The notes under the pieces: generated by a model
Told to the model about the DNA's origin: nothing
The model's input: only the letters and a program-made list of their open reading frames with translations
The model's database searches: none
Assembly (NCBI GenBank): GCA_016648135.1
Contig: JADDOH010000283.1
Span: 26,607 to 90,606, forward strand
Reading direction: 5' to 3'
DNA from: Agrypnia vestita
Taxonomy: Eukaryota; Arthropoda; Insecta; Trichoptera; Phryganeidae
DNA length: 64,000 bases
Part shown: positions 44,848-55,947 of the stretch, in pieces
Position numbering within the stretch: the first letter of the stretch is position 1
How the letters are laid out: each line of letters starts with the position of its first letter
Made by a program: the position numbers and the translations under genes

Positions 44848-45754
44848 AGGGGGGGTAAGGTTTTTAAATTTTTTTTTTTGCATTTTATTTTTAATTTTTT
44901 AAATGAATGTATAATATCGCAAGAATATTGTGTCATAATTTCAAGTCAATCGGAGCAAAATTGACGAAATTGTGAACATTTGAGCGATATCAGACTGATT
45001 TTCTATACCTGCTCGGGCAGCTAAGAAACGCGCTCACCTGAGGACTACCGGACGTGCTATTGTATTAGAAGAGTTTTGCTTAGACAAGGACAAAAAGATG
45101 CTGATGACTAAAGCTCTTTGCTGTGTGAACATGGCATCGACAATTATGTGTAAGTATAAAATAAGTGTTGAGTTTTATTTTGAATTTTACAGTGTGCAAA
45201 GCTTTAAAACGTTTTCCCCACATCTCACGTTTTCAAAGTCGGTGTCCATCATAACTTCAAAACTACTTCACCGATCCTTTTGAAATTTTGAACACTATTT
45301 CTGTACATAATTTAAGAGGTAATGCTGTCGAGTTTTTTCAAATTTGTTATTAATTTTTATTTTTTAGTAACAAATAAGTCGATATTTTTCGCAAAAAATC
45401 GCGTTTTTCTCTTCAAAGTGTTCCAAAAAATTGAAAAATTGAAATTTCAAAAAACCCTCCCAGCGTTACCTGGGAAATCCTATTATCTAACGAATAAATT
45501 TTGATTTTTTGATTTCAGATGATCTAGCACCAAGTTATGATGGACACCGCAATTCTCCTTTTTTCCGAGACACGTCCGAATAATTGCTGCCATTGCCGTA
45601 TTTTTTAATATTTCGTCTTGAAAATTTTACACAATATTCTTCAAATGTCATACTTTAATGTACTATTGGTTTTAATGAAGAGGTTTTAACTGTGTCGTTA
45701 CAAAAAATTCACAAAAACATGCCTTTGTTTGTACGAATTAACCTTACCCCCACC
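44848..45754. mobile_element. TTAA-flanked non-autonomous element (piggyBac-like), 907 bp
   Basis: TTAA at 44844-44847 and 45755-45758 flank termini AGGGGGGGTAAGG and the complement of CCTTACCCCCACC. The TTAA target is diagnostic of piggyBac-type integration. Frames at 45098-45283 and 45322-45504 have no transposase motif. Confidence 0.65.
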
Positions 45755-45834
45755 TTAAAGGAAAACGCACTCTGGTACTAATTTCACCCGATTGAAAGAC
45801 GATACATCCTCAACATTTTTCTGGTTTAGCCCCA

Positions 45835-46045
45835 ACAAAACATCCCTTAATGCGTTTTCTTAAGGAAGCAATTAAGGTTTTCCGCCGTGCGCGACACAAT
45901 GGCGCTATTAGCCGAGTTTTCCTCCACCATTGTATGCGTTTTCTTGCAGACGTCACTCGCAGATTGCCACGAGCGACCAGACTGGTAACTCTTCATCAGG
46001 ATGAAGTATTTAAGCCCTCAGTTCTCGTCTAGCAGAGCGAAAGCT
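45835..46045. promoter_or_regulatory. Unique GC-richer island with paired SOX-type motifs
   Basis: ACACAATGGCG (about 45894) and CCACCATTGTATG (about 45926) are in opposite orientation about 30 bp apart, with AAGCAATTAAGG (NK-homeodomain-like) nearby. The 60-codon frame over 45850-46032 has no domain. Confidence 0.25.
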
Positions 46046-46117
46046 GTTTCAACACGATTTTTAGAAACGGAAATACTCGCAGGTATCATATATCATGTAT
46101 ACAGATACTATTATACA

Positions 46118-46655
46118 TTTTTACTCCCTTTCTTTTAACTCGTAGCGCTTTTCTGCTTATCTGAAGAAAAAAATTTTGGATCGATTTTAAACCCTTTTCC
46201 CGTGATCCAATCGAGCTGAAACTCAGCAAAACAGACTCGTGGCGACCATCAAGAAGATCTATAAAAATTTTCGTTAAAAAAATTAATAATTATAATATAA
46301 TTTCGGATTTTTAGAAATTTTAATGGTTTTTTCAAATTGGAATCATTACCAAAGTTTGATTACTAGCAACGGCGGCCCGATAACGTCGGGGAATATTTTC
46401 TAAATTATAGTATATATAAAAGGTACTTCACTACGAATTTCGAAAATCTAAATTGACAGACAAATGTTTTTAGAATTTAATCTTCAAAGCATGAAGTGTC
46501 TTATCAAAGCTCACAACATCTGACATTTTATAAATATATTAAATTACTGTAAGTTTAGTGTTATGTTATATGTTTTAATTCGCCTTTCATTATTGTTATA
46601 TTTTATATAGAAAGGTAGTATAATAAAAACTTGGTTTTTATGGGTTAGTTTTTTT
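46118..46655 (-). mobile_element. GTAACCC MITE, copy 6, with ~270-bp insert
   Basis: TTTTTACTCCCTTTCTTTTA begins it and AAAACTTGGTTTTTATGGGT ends it. The core is intact to TTTTTTCAAATTGGAATCAT (46340), then about 270 bp of unrelated sequence precedes AGAAAGGTAGTATAATAAAA (46610). Confidence 0.7.
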
Positions 46656-46659
46656 AAAC

Positions 46660-49245
46660 TGTACATACCTACGCAAAGTGGTAATCGTTCAACATTAAAA
46701 CATGGGAAGTGAAATATTTTTTCATTTTAAAGTAAAAGTTTATGGAAACGAATCAGCAGAATTTATTAAAAAAATTGTACTACACATCAAGATAAGTGTG
46801 AAAATGAATATGATGTAATATAACATATAAAACTACTATATTTATAGAGCCATTAACTACTATAATAATTCACCTATTGAGATACGATGCATCAGTAACC
46901 TCTCAGAGCAAATAAAAAAATCATAATCTTCCTAAAATTAAACTTAAATTCATAAATCATTTAAACCTATAGCTTTTTTCAAAATAATTATAAAATAGGA
47001 ACTGAGGCTCCCTCATCAGACTCAAGAGCTTCTCTTCACTGATGAGGTCTACATGACTACAAAGTATTAAAAAAAATGACAATTTGATATGTAAATATAT
47101 AAAAATTGTATTTGTACCATATATTAAATAAAGAAATAAAAGAATAATATTAAGAGGTACATTGAGACTGCCATTTATATAGAAGTTCAAATCTTAAAAA
47201 GCAACGAAGTAAAATGCCAGAGGAAATAAGGAAGACACAATTTTTTTATAAAATATGTGTTGTGCAAATTTTAAATGGTTTAAAATAGATGAATTTTGAC
47301 TGTTTATAGTAGCGCATGTATATAATTTTTTATAAGAACTATTTTAAGAATGATCATTAAAAATTATACATAGATGCCGCCAATAGAAAGCAGAGCCATG
47401 GACGAAGCGGCCGGTAGGTTATCTGTGCAATGTTTAAAATGATAACGTTAGTGTGCGGCAAGCGGCATCCCTGTTTATATATTATAACAGTAACAGTAAA
47501 GAATTTGTGGCGATGATTGTACCTACTTTCAAGATGCGAAATATTTTCAAGTCGTGATTTTTTGTTATTATCTATTTATTTATTTATTTAATATACACAG
47601 CTAAATAGCCTTTTACCTACAATGCATTTATACATAATATCAACACAACAACATATATGTGTAAATTATTGAAATAGAATTATACATCAGTGTAGAAATA
47701 GACAAAAAATAAGATATAAAAGAGATATAGTACAATAAAACGTGTGAATAATAGAAGCATTTGAAAACATAACGTATAGAAGAGTAGAGACATAATTTAA
47801 TAAAACACATAAATGATACAAAGATTTGAAAACATAAAAGAGTAAAAATATAATACAAAAAAACTCATGAATAATATAAAAATTTAAAACACGAGATACG
47901 TGGTCTTAACATGAAAGTGGCATTATACTAAATACATAAAATTGACATATTTCGGTTGGATTAGACATAATTTATATAAATAAATAGGTTTAATAATTTG
48001 TTTATGACTGCATTAAGTACGTTAAAAGAAAATAATTGTATGAAACCATAAAGCATTTTATGGGGGCAGTAATATTAATAATTTTTTTCGACGATTTTTT
48101 ATTTTTGTGTGACGTTTTCCATTATGATTAGTTTTTAAATAGCACAAAATTATTCGATTATCTGGCACTGTCATATTAACTAGATTCTTTATGAAGACTG
48201 ATAAAAATCTTTTAAAATTGACATAATAGCATGTATGAAGTGAACGAGAAAAATAAACGAAAAAGCAGTTGAAGAAAACATACTTTTAGATTCTGCAATC
48301 TTTGCACACAATTAGACACTACTATATTTTAGATAGATACAGGTATTTTGATCATTTTTACCATTTTAAATAGATACAGATAATACATTGTATGTATTAT
48401 CTGCATCTATCACAAACATGTATTGTATGTTTGGAACTCAGGAAAATACCGTTGAATCAGACCACTCTGAATAAATGGTTGGGAGCTTGACTAATAGATG
48501 TCTCTAGACGTATGAAATTCGAGGAAAACGTATTCAAGTAATTATTTATAAAAAATAATATTATTATATACGTGTATCAATTTTTTAGTATACTTTTAAA
48601 TATAATTATTTGCATATTTTTTTAATTACCTTGTTTATATGCTTTTGTAGTTTATTTGGAGATTTTGTAAATAAGTTAGGTAGGTATGTAGGCACAAGGT
48701 ATTTAGTGAACAATTGATTTATCATTAACTTTAAAGTGGATAGTACTTAAATATAATACACACAAATGACTTTAATCGTGTATATCTATGTATTTTATAT
48801 TTGTTATAATTTAGAGCTAAAAATAAAACACTAAAATTAAATAAAAAACAACACTTACGTTTGCGATTTTTATCAGATTAATTTTTATTGCAAAATTTAT
48901 TCATGTTTCGGGAGCGAAGCTCCTTTCTTTTTAATGCAACGAATACTACTTTCACGAATACGAATATCAAACTACTATTCGGCGAATACGAATACAAATA
49001 ATTCAAAAAGGTAATAAATAACACACCACTGTTCTTTTTTACTAAGAGATTTAATAATTAAAATTTACCACTGGCAAATTTTCACATTGCTTCGTTGTGT
49101 TGGTGTTTACGGGTATAAACACAACAACTGATGACATAACACAACACAACACAACTGATGACACAACACAACACAACTGATGACTTTACTAATTCGATTG
49201 TCTTTCTTAAATGGAAAGAGGTCTGCATGGAATGCGTGTCGCATC
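46660..49245. other. Long AT-rich stretch with little structure
   Basis: A small GC-richer patch is at 47375-47470, bounded by GATGCCGC and GCGGCATC. A TATTTATTTATTTATTTA LINE-tail-like run is at 47570-47590. A hairpin is at about 48370-48405 (AGATACAGATAATACA with its complement). ACAACACAACTGATGAC repeats occur at 49115-49185. No coding signal. Confidence 0.4.
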
Positions 49246-49265
49246 AATGAATTAAAAATGACTAA

Positions 49266-49570
49266 ATATAAAAATTAAAAAACACAATGTTTTTTATGAG
49301 AGTTCAATATTTTATTAGTCTCTTACAGGACGATCGTTTCGGCTGTTTAGGCCATTATCAACTGATAAACATAGCTATTTTCCAAAATATTTGTATATAA
49401 ACTCAAGAATAATAGCTATGTTTATCAGTTGATAATGGCCTAAACAGCCGAAACGATCGACCTGTAAGAGACTAATAAAATATTGAACTCTCATAAAAAA
49501 CATTGTGTTTTTTAATTTTTATATTTAAAATAATAGAGTTCTTTGCAATAAATAACGTCAGTGTTCAAAA
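49266..49570. mobile_element. Fold-back Penelope-like element with ~16-bp target duplication
   Basis: AATTAAAAATGACTAA (49250-49265) recurs at 49571-49587 with one extra A. Inside, arms of about 110 bp are almost perfect complements (ATATTTTATTAGTCTCTTAC on the left), separated by about 40 bp. Both arms carry the structured motif: minus 49330-49361, plus 49429-49459. Confidence 0.6.
49429..49459 (+). ncRNA. Hammerhead-like structured motif, locus 5 (degenerate core)
   Basis: TTGATAA instead of CTGANGA, spacer T, stem GGC/GCC, GAAA, palindrome CGATCG. On the minus-strand arm the palindrome is ACGATCGT followed by C and CTG, complementary to the CAG before the core. Two core bases (first C, last G) are substituted. 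Confidence 0.35.
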
Positions 49571-49719
49571 AATTAAAAAATGACTAAGTTTGGACGAGAC
49601 TCTATCCTCGTCACACGATATATTACTAGGCGAGTGTTTTAACCGCTAGTTTAAGATGCTAATTTATATTGCACCCGAGAACACATTTTTTTATTGGTGT
49701 ACATGTGACGGTCATGTGA

Positions 49720-49995
49720 TTATATCATGTCTCGAGCCATCATCGTCTCCGGGCGCCCGCGGTCAGCGACCGCCCCCTGCCGCCGACTGTCCTACTAGCG
49801 ACGGACAATGATTTTTTCATGAATGAAATGTCCCGAACAATGCGATCGATTGGGGCGAACAATGCGCGGTGCGAACCAACTCTTGGTGCATTCTTCGAGC
49901 AAGGCCACTACCGACTCACACCTCCGCGAGCCGCCGAGCGTTTTCTTCGCACATAAAGCTCGACTTAGACACAATGGACCTCACCTACAAAAGTG
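49720..49995. promoter_or_regulatory. GC-rich island with four SOX-type ACAATG sites
   Basis: GGACAATGATT (about 49803), GAACAATGCGATC (49836), GAACAATGCGCGG (49858) and ACACAATGGACC (49970) lie within about 180 bp, with TTCATGAATGAAA between. Single-copy in the window, no ORF. A SoxB-responsive enhancer is a plausible inference, unproven. Confidence 0.3.
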
Positions 49996-50074
49996 ATTAT
50001 GTAAGCTTTTTTGTGGAACTTTTAAGAGCATGTCACTAAATCGGAAAATTGTTTTATTAAGGCCGGTCTTTTAA

Positions 50075-50636
50075 CCTTCCAGCGGGCGCGTGCCGTAAAT
50101 TTTAATTCAACAAGTTTTCTTCGTGAAAATGTTGTTTTCTTTATATAAATTATAGGGAATTGCTGTAAGGTTATGAAAAATGATAAATGACAGTACTTTA
50201 AAAATACATATTTGAATTAATTAAACAAAACACGAAACAGCACACTAAATATGTTTATATTTAAAAACAAAATATTTTAACGACCTATTAATCAGAATCA
50301 ATATTTTCTGGTTTGTGTCTTCTTTAATACATTTTCGCTATAAAAAAATACATTTCGCTATAAAAGAAACGATATAAATGAAAAATAAATAGAAAAAAGT
50401 AGTTTATTTAATATACTTACACTTTAAGGCGCGTGTTGTAAAATTTACCCTCAGCAGAAATTTCAAAATATCAATGAATAACAAAAACTTCTAAGCACAC
50501 CCGGTTCGTCTGTAGTTTAGAGAGACACTGACCCTCTAATAGCTTGGAGCTCGATGCTTGCGACTAAATGGTAAAAGTGGGAGAAGCGATAAGGTGCAAT
50601 CGTCGTAAATTTTACGGCCGCGCGCCCGCTGGAAGG
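50075..50636. mobile_element. TTAA-flanked non-autonomous element (piggyBac-like), 562 bp
   Basis: TTAA at 50071-50074 and 50637-50640 flank 16-bp perfect termini CCTTCCAGCGGGCGCG; the inverted match extends through CCGTAAATTTTA with a small gap. An internal GGCGCGTGTTGTAAAATTTA (about 50427) echoes the terminus. No transposase. Confidence 0.85.
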
Positions 50637-50640
50637 TTAA

Positions 50641-51645
50641 ATTTCCGTTAGTTGAATTTCCAAATAAATGGAAATTTAATACAAACATCAACATTTTCGC
50701 CTTGTAATGATCCGTTAGTCAAATTTTAGTAAAATTTTATGGAGGGCCCATACCGTCAGTCGAACCGACAGTTAACTGTCCGTTAGTTAAATGGTATGAG
50801 AATTTGACGTGTATATTATTTAAGGTTAGGTCAATTGTCAATTTGTCTTGATGTAAAATGAAATGTTTCTATATTTATGGTATCTGCTGCTGCTTTTTCA
50901 ATGAAAAATATCTTCAGATAGTGATGTTGAGCTATTATTGTATTCTAGTTCGACCCATAAAGAACAAACTGGGTTATGCTAAAACTAAAGACAAGATAAA
51001 GAGCGGTAAAATATTGCGATACTTAAGAGGTCCCAGTACACGACTTTCGTATTTGCTCTCGATTTTGCTAAATTTAACTTAAAATATATAAAACTAAATA
51101 TAACGTATTTGCAAAACCCACAGCTAAACAGGCTTTTAATCAATTTTATTATGATAGATCCATGTACCTTTGAAGCATTTCCATAAAAAAATATGAACAA
51201 ATAGATTGTTATAACATCAAAAAAATTATAGCCCCGAAACACTATTTTAGTTTTCATGCAATAGAGTTATCTTTGGTACACTTAATCTCGTATATTTTCA
51301 AATAAAGACCAAATATTTTATTTAAAAATTGATTTATACAGTTTGAAGAAGAAGTAGCGCTATTCAGACATTAATATTTTTCGATACGTTGTTAAATATA
51401 TCGTTTTAAAAAAGACAAAAATTAAACGTTCTGTTTCCTATATTGCAGGATCCATAAAACCATTAAAATATCGATTATTTTAATTAAATTATACAAGCGT
51501 ACTAAGAAAATTTTACTGTTATTGATATAAAAATATTCAAAAAATTATACCTCATACTCAAGAATTCGAAATGATTAAATCGTATAGTCGGTTATGGCCG
51601 TGCGCGGCGCGCTGGGTGCGGGGGGCCGCGCACCGCGGCTTTTAC
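50641..51645. other. AT-rich DNA, nothing recognised
   Basis: CCGTTAGT(T/C)AAAT recurs three times (about 50645, 50711, 50779). The frames at 50858 and 50985 have no domain. A GC block at 51595-51645 borders the next fold-back. Confidence 0.35.
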
Positions 51646-51649
51646 ATGG

Positions 51650-51908
51650 TTGACAACTTTTTTTTTACTTCAATAGTCAAAAGAATAGATATAATAATTT
51701 TATAATGAAACAAAAAAAAATCAAAATCTTTATCGATATTCCTGATTTTAGATATTTAATCAAGACGCAACCTATTTATGACACAATACGCAGTGCCTTG
51801 ATTAAATAGCTAAAATCTGAAATCGAGAATAATTTTTTGATTTTTTTGTATTTATTTTAAAATTATAGTGCCTATTCTTTTAATTTATTAAAGAAAAGAA
51901 GTTATCAA
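51650..51908. mobile_element. Fold-back element, ~260 bp
   Basis: TTGACAAC at the left pairs with GTTATCAA at the right. Inner arms GATTTTAGATATTTAATCAA and TTGATTAAATAGCTAAAATC face each other across about 45 bp. Confidence 0.65.
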
Positions 51909-51909
51909 C

Positions 51910-52599
51910 TATCTAACTATCAACTATCAAAGGGAGTAAAAAAGCGCGTTTCGCGCATCCCATGGCTGCACATAGCGTCACAATTGCCAATGAGATCGCC
52001 GAACTCCGATAAGATTCGGACTCCAACTCCGATTCATGAAGAGAAGAAGTTTTAACAGTAATAATAATGATAATAATTGACTAATGGTGATAATAATAGA
52101 ATAATATGATACTAATAGTGAAGCTGATATACTGTGCCTGGTGACCAGGATGTCAGATGTATGCAAGGATAGTAGACTTCTGATGTGGGAGTTATTAGGT
52201 GCCGCGACACTGCGTACCAGTCTCCGCCTGGTACTGCTTTAGGAGTGACAGACCCACTATTTTGTGACAACTCGAGTCTACTATTAATTGTGCTTGAAGT
52301 TGAAAGTTAACAACTAACATATATCACACCATCGCAAAAAGAAAAGCATTTTTGAAATATCAATGATGGCCGTTATTATTGCCGTTATCTGTGAATAGCA
52401 CGCCATCTATAACGTGAAGTCCATCTTGACCTCATGTCAAGACTTTAGAGACTCTTCTACACCCACAAGTTGGCTACGAACCTGTAAAAACAAGACAGGG
52501 ATTCGTGGTACAGGTGATCTTTAATTAACAAATATTTTCTGTTTTTTTTTACATAGTTTGTATCCCAAGGTTAAGTTTGTATTTATTATCAGTCCATCA
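51910..52599. other. Unique DNA, nothing recognised
   Basis: Short CTCCGAT repeats near 52000 and a GTACCAG/CTGGTAC hairpin near 52215. No gene. Confidence 0.3.
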
Positions 52600-53013
52600 G
52601 AATATTAATATGGGTCCTTATTATATGTATACACACATTTGATGTAGCTAAAACGTCTTTTTGAAATACCCCCCCCCCCCCCCGAAAAGTTTGGAAATTG
52701 AAACAAACCTTCCCCCCCGCCCCGCCCGTGGTTTTGAAATTTTTTGGATTGAATGTTGAAATTTCTGGAAACCTCCATGGTTTAGAATTTCTGGAAACCT
52801 CCAGTATACTTTTCAAAAAGTACTTCTTGTAGATCATTGTAGTACCTATATACAATTTTGTAGTACTACAATTACTTCACTTCATGTAGTTTATTGAAGT
52901 AGATGAAGTGTGCAATATTTTGGTACCTACTACAAATGTAGTACACACTTTGTACTCTTCACAATTGTGAACGTGTGCGTGTTGCAGTCTTCATTTTGAA
53001 ATATAGTTTTTCC
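52600..53013 (+). mobile_element. hAT element, second copy (left end lost)
   Basis: It shares with 35482-36311 the C-runs (52668-52684 and near 52710), TAGTACTACAATTACTTCAC, GAACGTGTG(C/T)GTGTTG(C/T)AGTC and the right end TTTTTCCCTTCGCT. The left terminus was not found. Confidence 0.65.
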
Positions 53014-53689
53014 CTTCGCTCGTACTAAGCTTCAAAAAGTTTTTAGCTAAAAATCATGAAAAACTCCCTGACGATAAGGGCGATGATATCGCACAAACAG
53101 GCGACACACAAATAAAATTATGTTTTATTGGTAAGATAGGGTTGTATGTTGTATATTATGATATCTACACACACGTGTTACAGACTTATCTATACTTCCA
53201 TGAAACAAACATATTAATTTTACCTCTTAATATTATCAGTGATTAGATTTAATCTCAGCATGCACTTCCGATCACGATTTACATTTTAATTGCTTTGATA
53301 AATCTATAAAAAATGTGCCAGCTAATGTTGGCAATTATATCATTAAGTACTCGCCTAACTACCTACCTAGTTCTCATAACATATATTTTTTCCGCAGTTT
53401 TTTCGCTGGTAATTTTAATTTACTGCTGACCGGAATGACGACTTTTTGGTTGCTTGTTATCTACTTATTAGCTTGAGACGCACATTAGCGTTTTAGCAAT
53501 ATTGGTAAAGGCGATATGTTTTTTCTTTCTTTTCTACACTAGCCAAATTTTCCTGTGATTTCATAGATTTCATGAGCACAACCATGTATTGGAATAGACT
53601 TTCGTTTTCCTTTCTCCCTGGTACAAATATGATTAATCATAAATCATCGAATGTGGGGGTGTTCACTTTGTGGAAATCCATTTTAATTA

Positions 53690-53780
53690 TATTCTTCTTC
53701 TTCATCTCACGGATGTTTCGAAGCCAGGAATGCCGCCTCCTTCCGACTCCTCTGCGACCAGCCAGCGGCCCGGATCGACG
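53690..53780 (-). pseudogene. LINE 3'-end fragment, family of 6022-9345
   Basis: The minus strand reads GRRGVGRRRHSWLRNIRE, then GAAGAAGAAGAAT. It is 5'-truncated to under 100 bp. Confidence 0.7.
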
Positions 53781-53785
53781 AGCGG

Positions 53786-53935
53786 AAAAGAGGCAGTGAC
53801 AGAGATAGGAGAGAGGAGAGGATAGAGAGATTGAGAGAGCGAGAAGAGAGAGAGCGAGAGGAGGAGAGAGAGGATGGAGAGGAGACGAGCGTAGGAGAGA
53901 GAGAGAGAGAGTGTGAGAGGCGGAAGAATGAGCGG
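53786..53935 (+). repeat. 150-bp polypurine (GA-rich) tract
   Basis: Almost uninterrupted A/G on the plus strand, with many GAGAG units. It is adjacent to the LINE fragment. It could form non-B DNA or bind GAGA-type factors. Confidence 0.7.
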
Positions 53936-53949
53936 GGGATTTATATATA

Positions 53950-54880
53950 TATGAGCTATATATATCTATTTATTTTAGATATATAATTATATAAATTATA
54001 TTTTAATTATAGTATTATATTATATTTAATTATAAACGAAAGCAGTGTTTGTTTTTTCTCAACTACTATTATCTGATACGAGGATATCACTACATGTTTT
54101 AGAAAGAATATGCTAACTATATTATGGAAAAATTATTCTACATATACAGACCTACGGATTAAAAAAATAATTTAAAAATACTTAAAAAAATACAAAATAA
54201 TATGATTAATATTCAAATACAACCCTCTATTATACCCTTTCACAATGTTCCCTCTCTCCTACTATTTAGATACCAAGGGCTTGCAGTAAGATGATTACTT
54301 TGCACAATGCAACGTTCGCTAATTTCACCGTAAGAACATCCGCACATCAAATGTTTTAATGTTGTGTGTATGTTCTAAGTCACTTTCTTTCATATATTCG
54401 AATGAACTATGTCAGAGACATCTATAGTGCTTCCCATGACACCTATTCCAATGATACTTTAATTGTCAATAGCAGAGTTAATGTAGAAATATAACTTATC
54501 CATGCATAAACTTATGTTTTGTTCCCAATATATATGTATATACTTATTTATTTATTTTAAAGTGTCATAATTATTGCTCATTTCCCTTTTAAATAATTTA
54601 GATTTTATCTTTTATATTTATTTTTTGGTTTATTTTATCTTCTTATCTTATTTATCTGGTGTATTGGTTAAATTATCATTATTTTACTCTGTTACTAATT
54701 TGTTAAAGGTTTCTAATTATTACTATTTCCTTGTGTACCTACTAATCATAGTTTAGATATATTGTTCATTTCTATTGTTAATTTATTTTATATTGTTTTA
54801 CATTGTTGCATTTCATATTGCTCATTTATTTTTAATATGTTTTATTTATATTATTATTTTCTAATCATTTACTGTAAAAT
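53950..54880. other. AT-rich DNA, probable decayed LINE 3' UTR at its right end
   Basis: The frame at 54574-54756 is T-rich chance. The part leading into the tail at 54885 is presumably LINE-derived. Confidence 0.3.
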
Positions 54881-54884
54881 ATGT

Positions 54885-54980
54885 TTTATGTTAGGCATAT
54901 AATTTTTTTAATTTTCTTGTAAATAGTGCAAAGGCCCACGAGGGCGTCGATTAATAAATAAATAAATAAATAAATATAAA
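54885..54980 (+). repeat. LINE 3' tail (AATA repeat)
   Basis: GTTAGGCATATAATTTTTTT, GTGCAAAGGCCCACGAGGGC, then ATTAATAAATAAATAAATAA. Same family as 40005-40080. Confidence 0.65.
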
Positions 54981-55004
54981 AAAAAACATTCTTTTTTGAG
55001 TAAC

Positions 55005-55445
55005 CGTTGATGAAACAACCGGCCCCGGAGCTGTCAATAAACAAAGTCCCCTGTGCTGAAAAAGGGCCCGTCGATAATACATCACGGGCATAATCGGTCA
55101 TTTTTTACTCATCACAGCATTGTCACTGTGAGACGCTTGTGTGTGATACAGAATTATGTGCAAGAGATGTCCATTGTCCGTCAAATCGCTCATTTCATGG
55201 CGCCCATCAGCTGCTGGTGACGCGGGGGCATTGTTTCCCGCCAAACCGATAAAACAATGGCCGCCCGGCGATCGATTCGCGCGCCAATTCCATCGGCAGG
55301 CACCTATCTGCAAGTTGCCGTTTCACAGACAGGCTCCCGGCTGATAGGCAAATTTGTGGTGATTGAATGTTAGGGCAGCCGTGCACGTTTATATGCGCCA
55401 CCTACGAAGTATCCATTTGCGCGTCCTCAATTAACAAAATTAATT
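55005..55445. promoter_or_regulatory. GC-rich unique island with a dense set of factor-like motifs
   Basis: It contains GTCAATAAACAAAG (FOX/SOX-like), TCCATTGTCC and AAACAATGGCC (SOX-type), CAGCTGCTGG (E box), ATTTGTGGTGA (Runx-like) and GCTGATAGGC (GATA-like). The frames at 55098-55401 are compositional and overlap on both strands. Best single candidate for a conserved noncoding element; not proven. Confidence 0.3.
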
Positions 55446-55510
55446 TGCCGAAAACGAATAGTAACATTTTATGATTCTAGATAAAACAAATAAATTACAA
55501 TGCATTATAA

Positions 55511-55947
55511 AGGGTGTAACAAAGCTTGTCCACAACACTTTACAGGCAGAAGCCTGCTTTATTTATTAGTCGGAAATGTTCAAACATGACCTCAAAGTTT
55601 GCATTTTTTTTTCAATATTTCTGACTTATTTTTTGTAAAACATTAAACTGTCATTACAGCAACTTTTATTGAATTTTCCAACATTTATTGAAGTAAAGCC
55701 AAATAAAATGATACAAACCTTCCAATTCCAATTGGAATTTCTTCAGGGTTGTATCACATTATTTATCTTGTACTGAAACGAATGAATTTTTCGTAATCGA
55801 TATATGTTACTATTACAATAGTGCAACGTTTTGTAAAAAATAAGTCTGAAATATTGAAAAAAAATCCACACTTTGACTTTGCATAACTCCATGACTAATG
55901 GTTGCTTGTAATCAAGGCAGGTATCTAAAAAGCTCTGTTACACCCTG
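55511..55947. mobile_element. CAGGG fold-back MITE, copy 3
   Basis: TATA-AAGGGTGTAACAAAGC at the left and TTACACCCTG-TATA at the right. The paired interior is as in the family, with central CCAATTCCAATTGGAATT. 437 bp. Confidence 0.8.
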
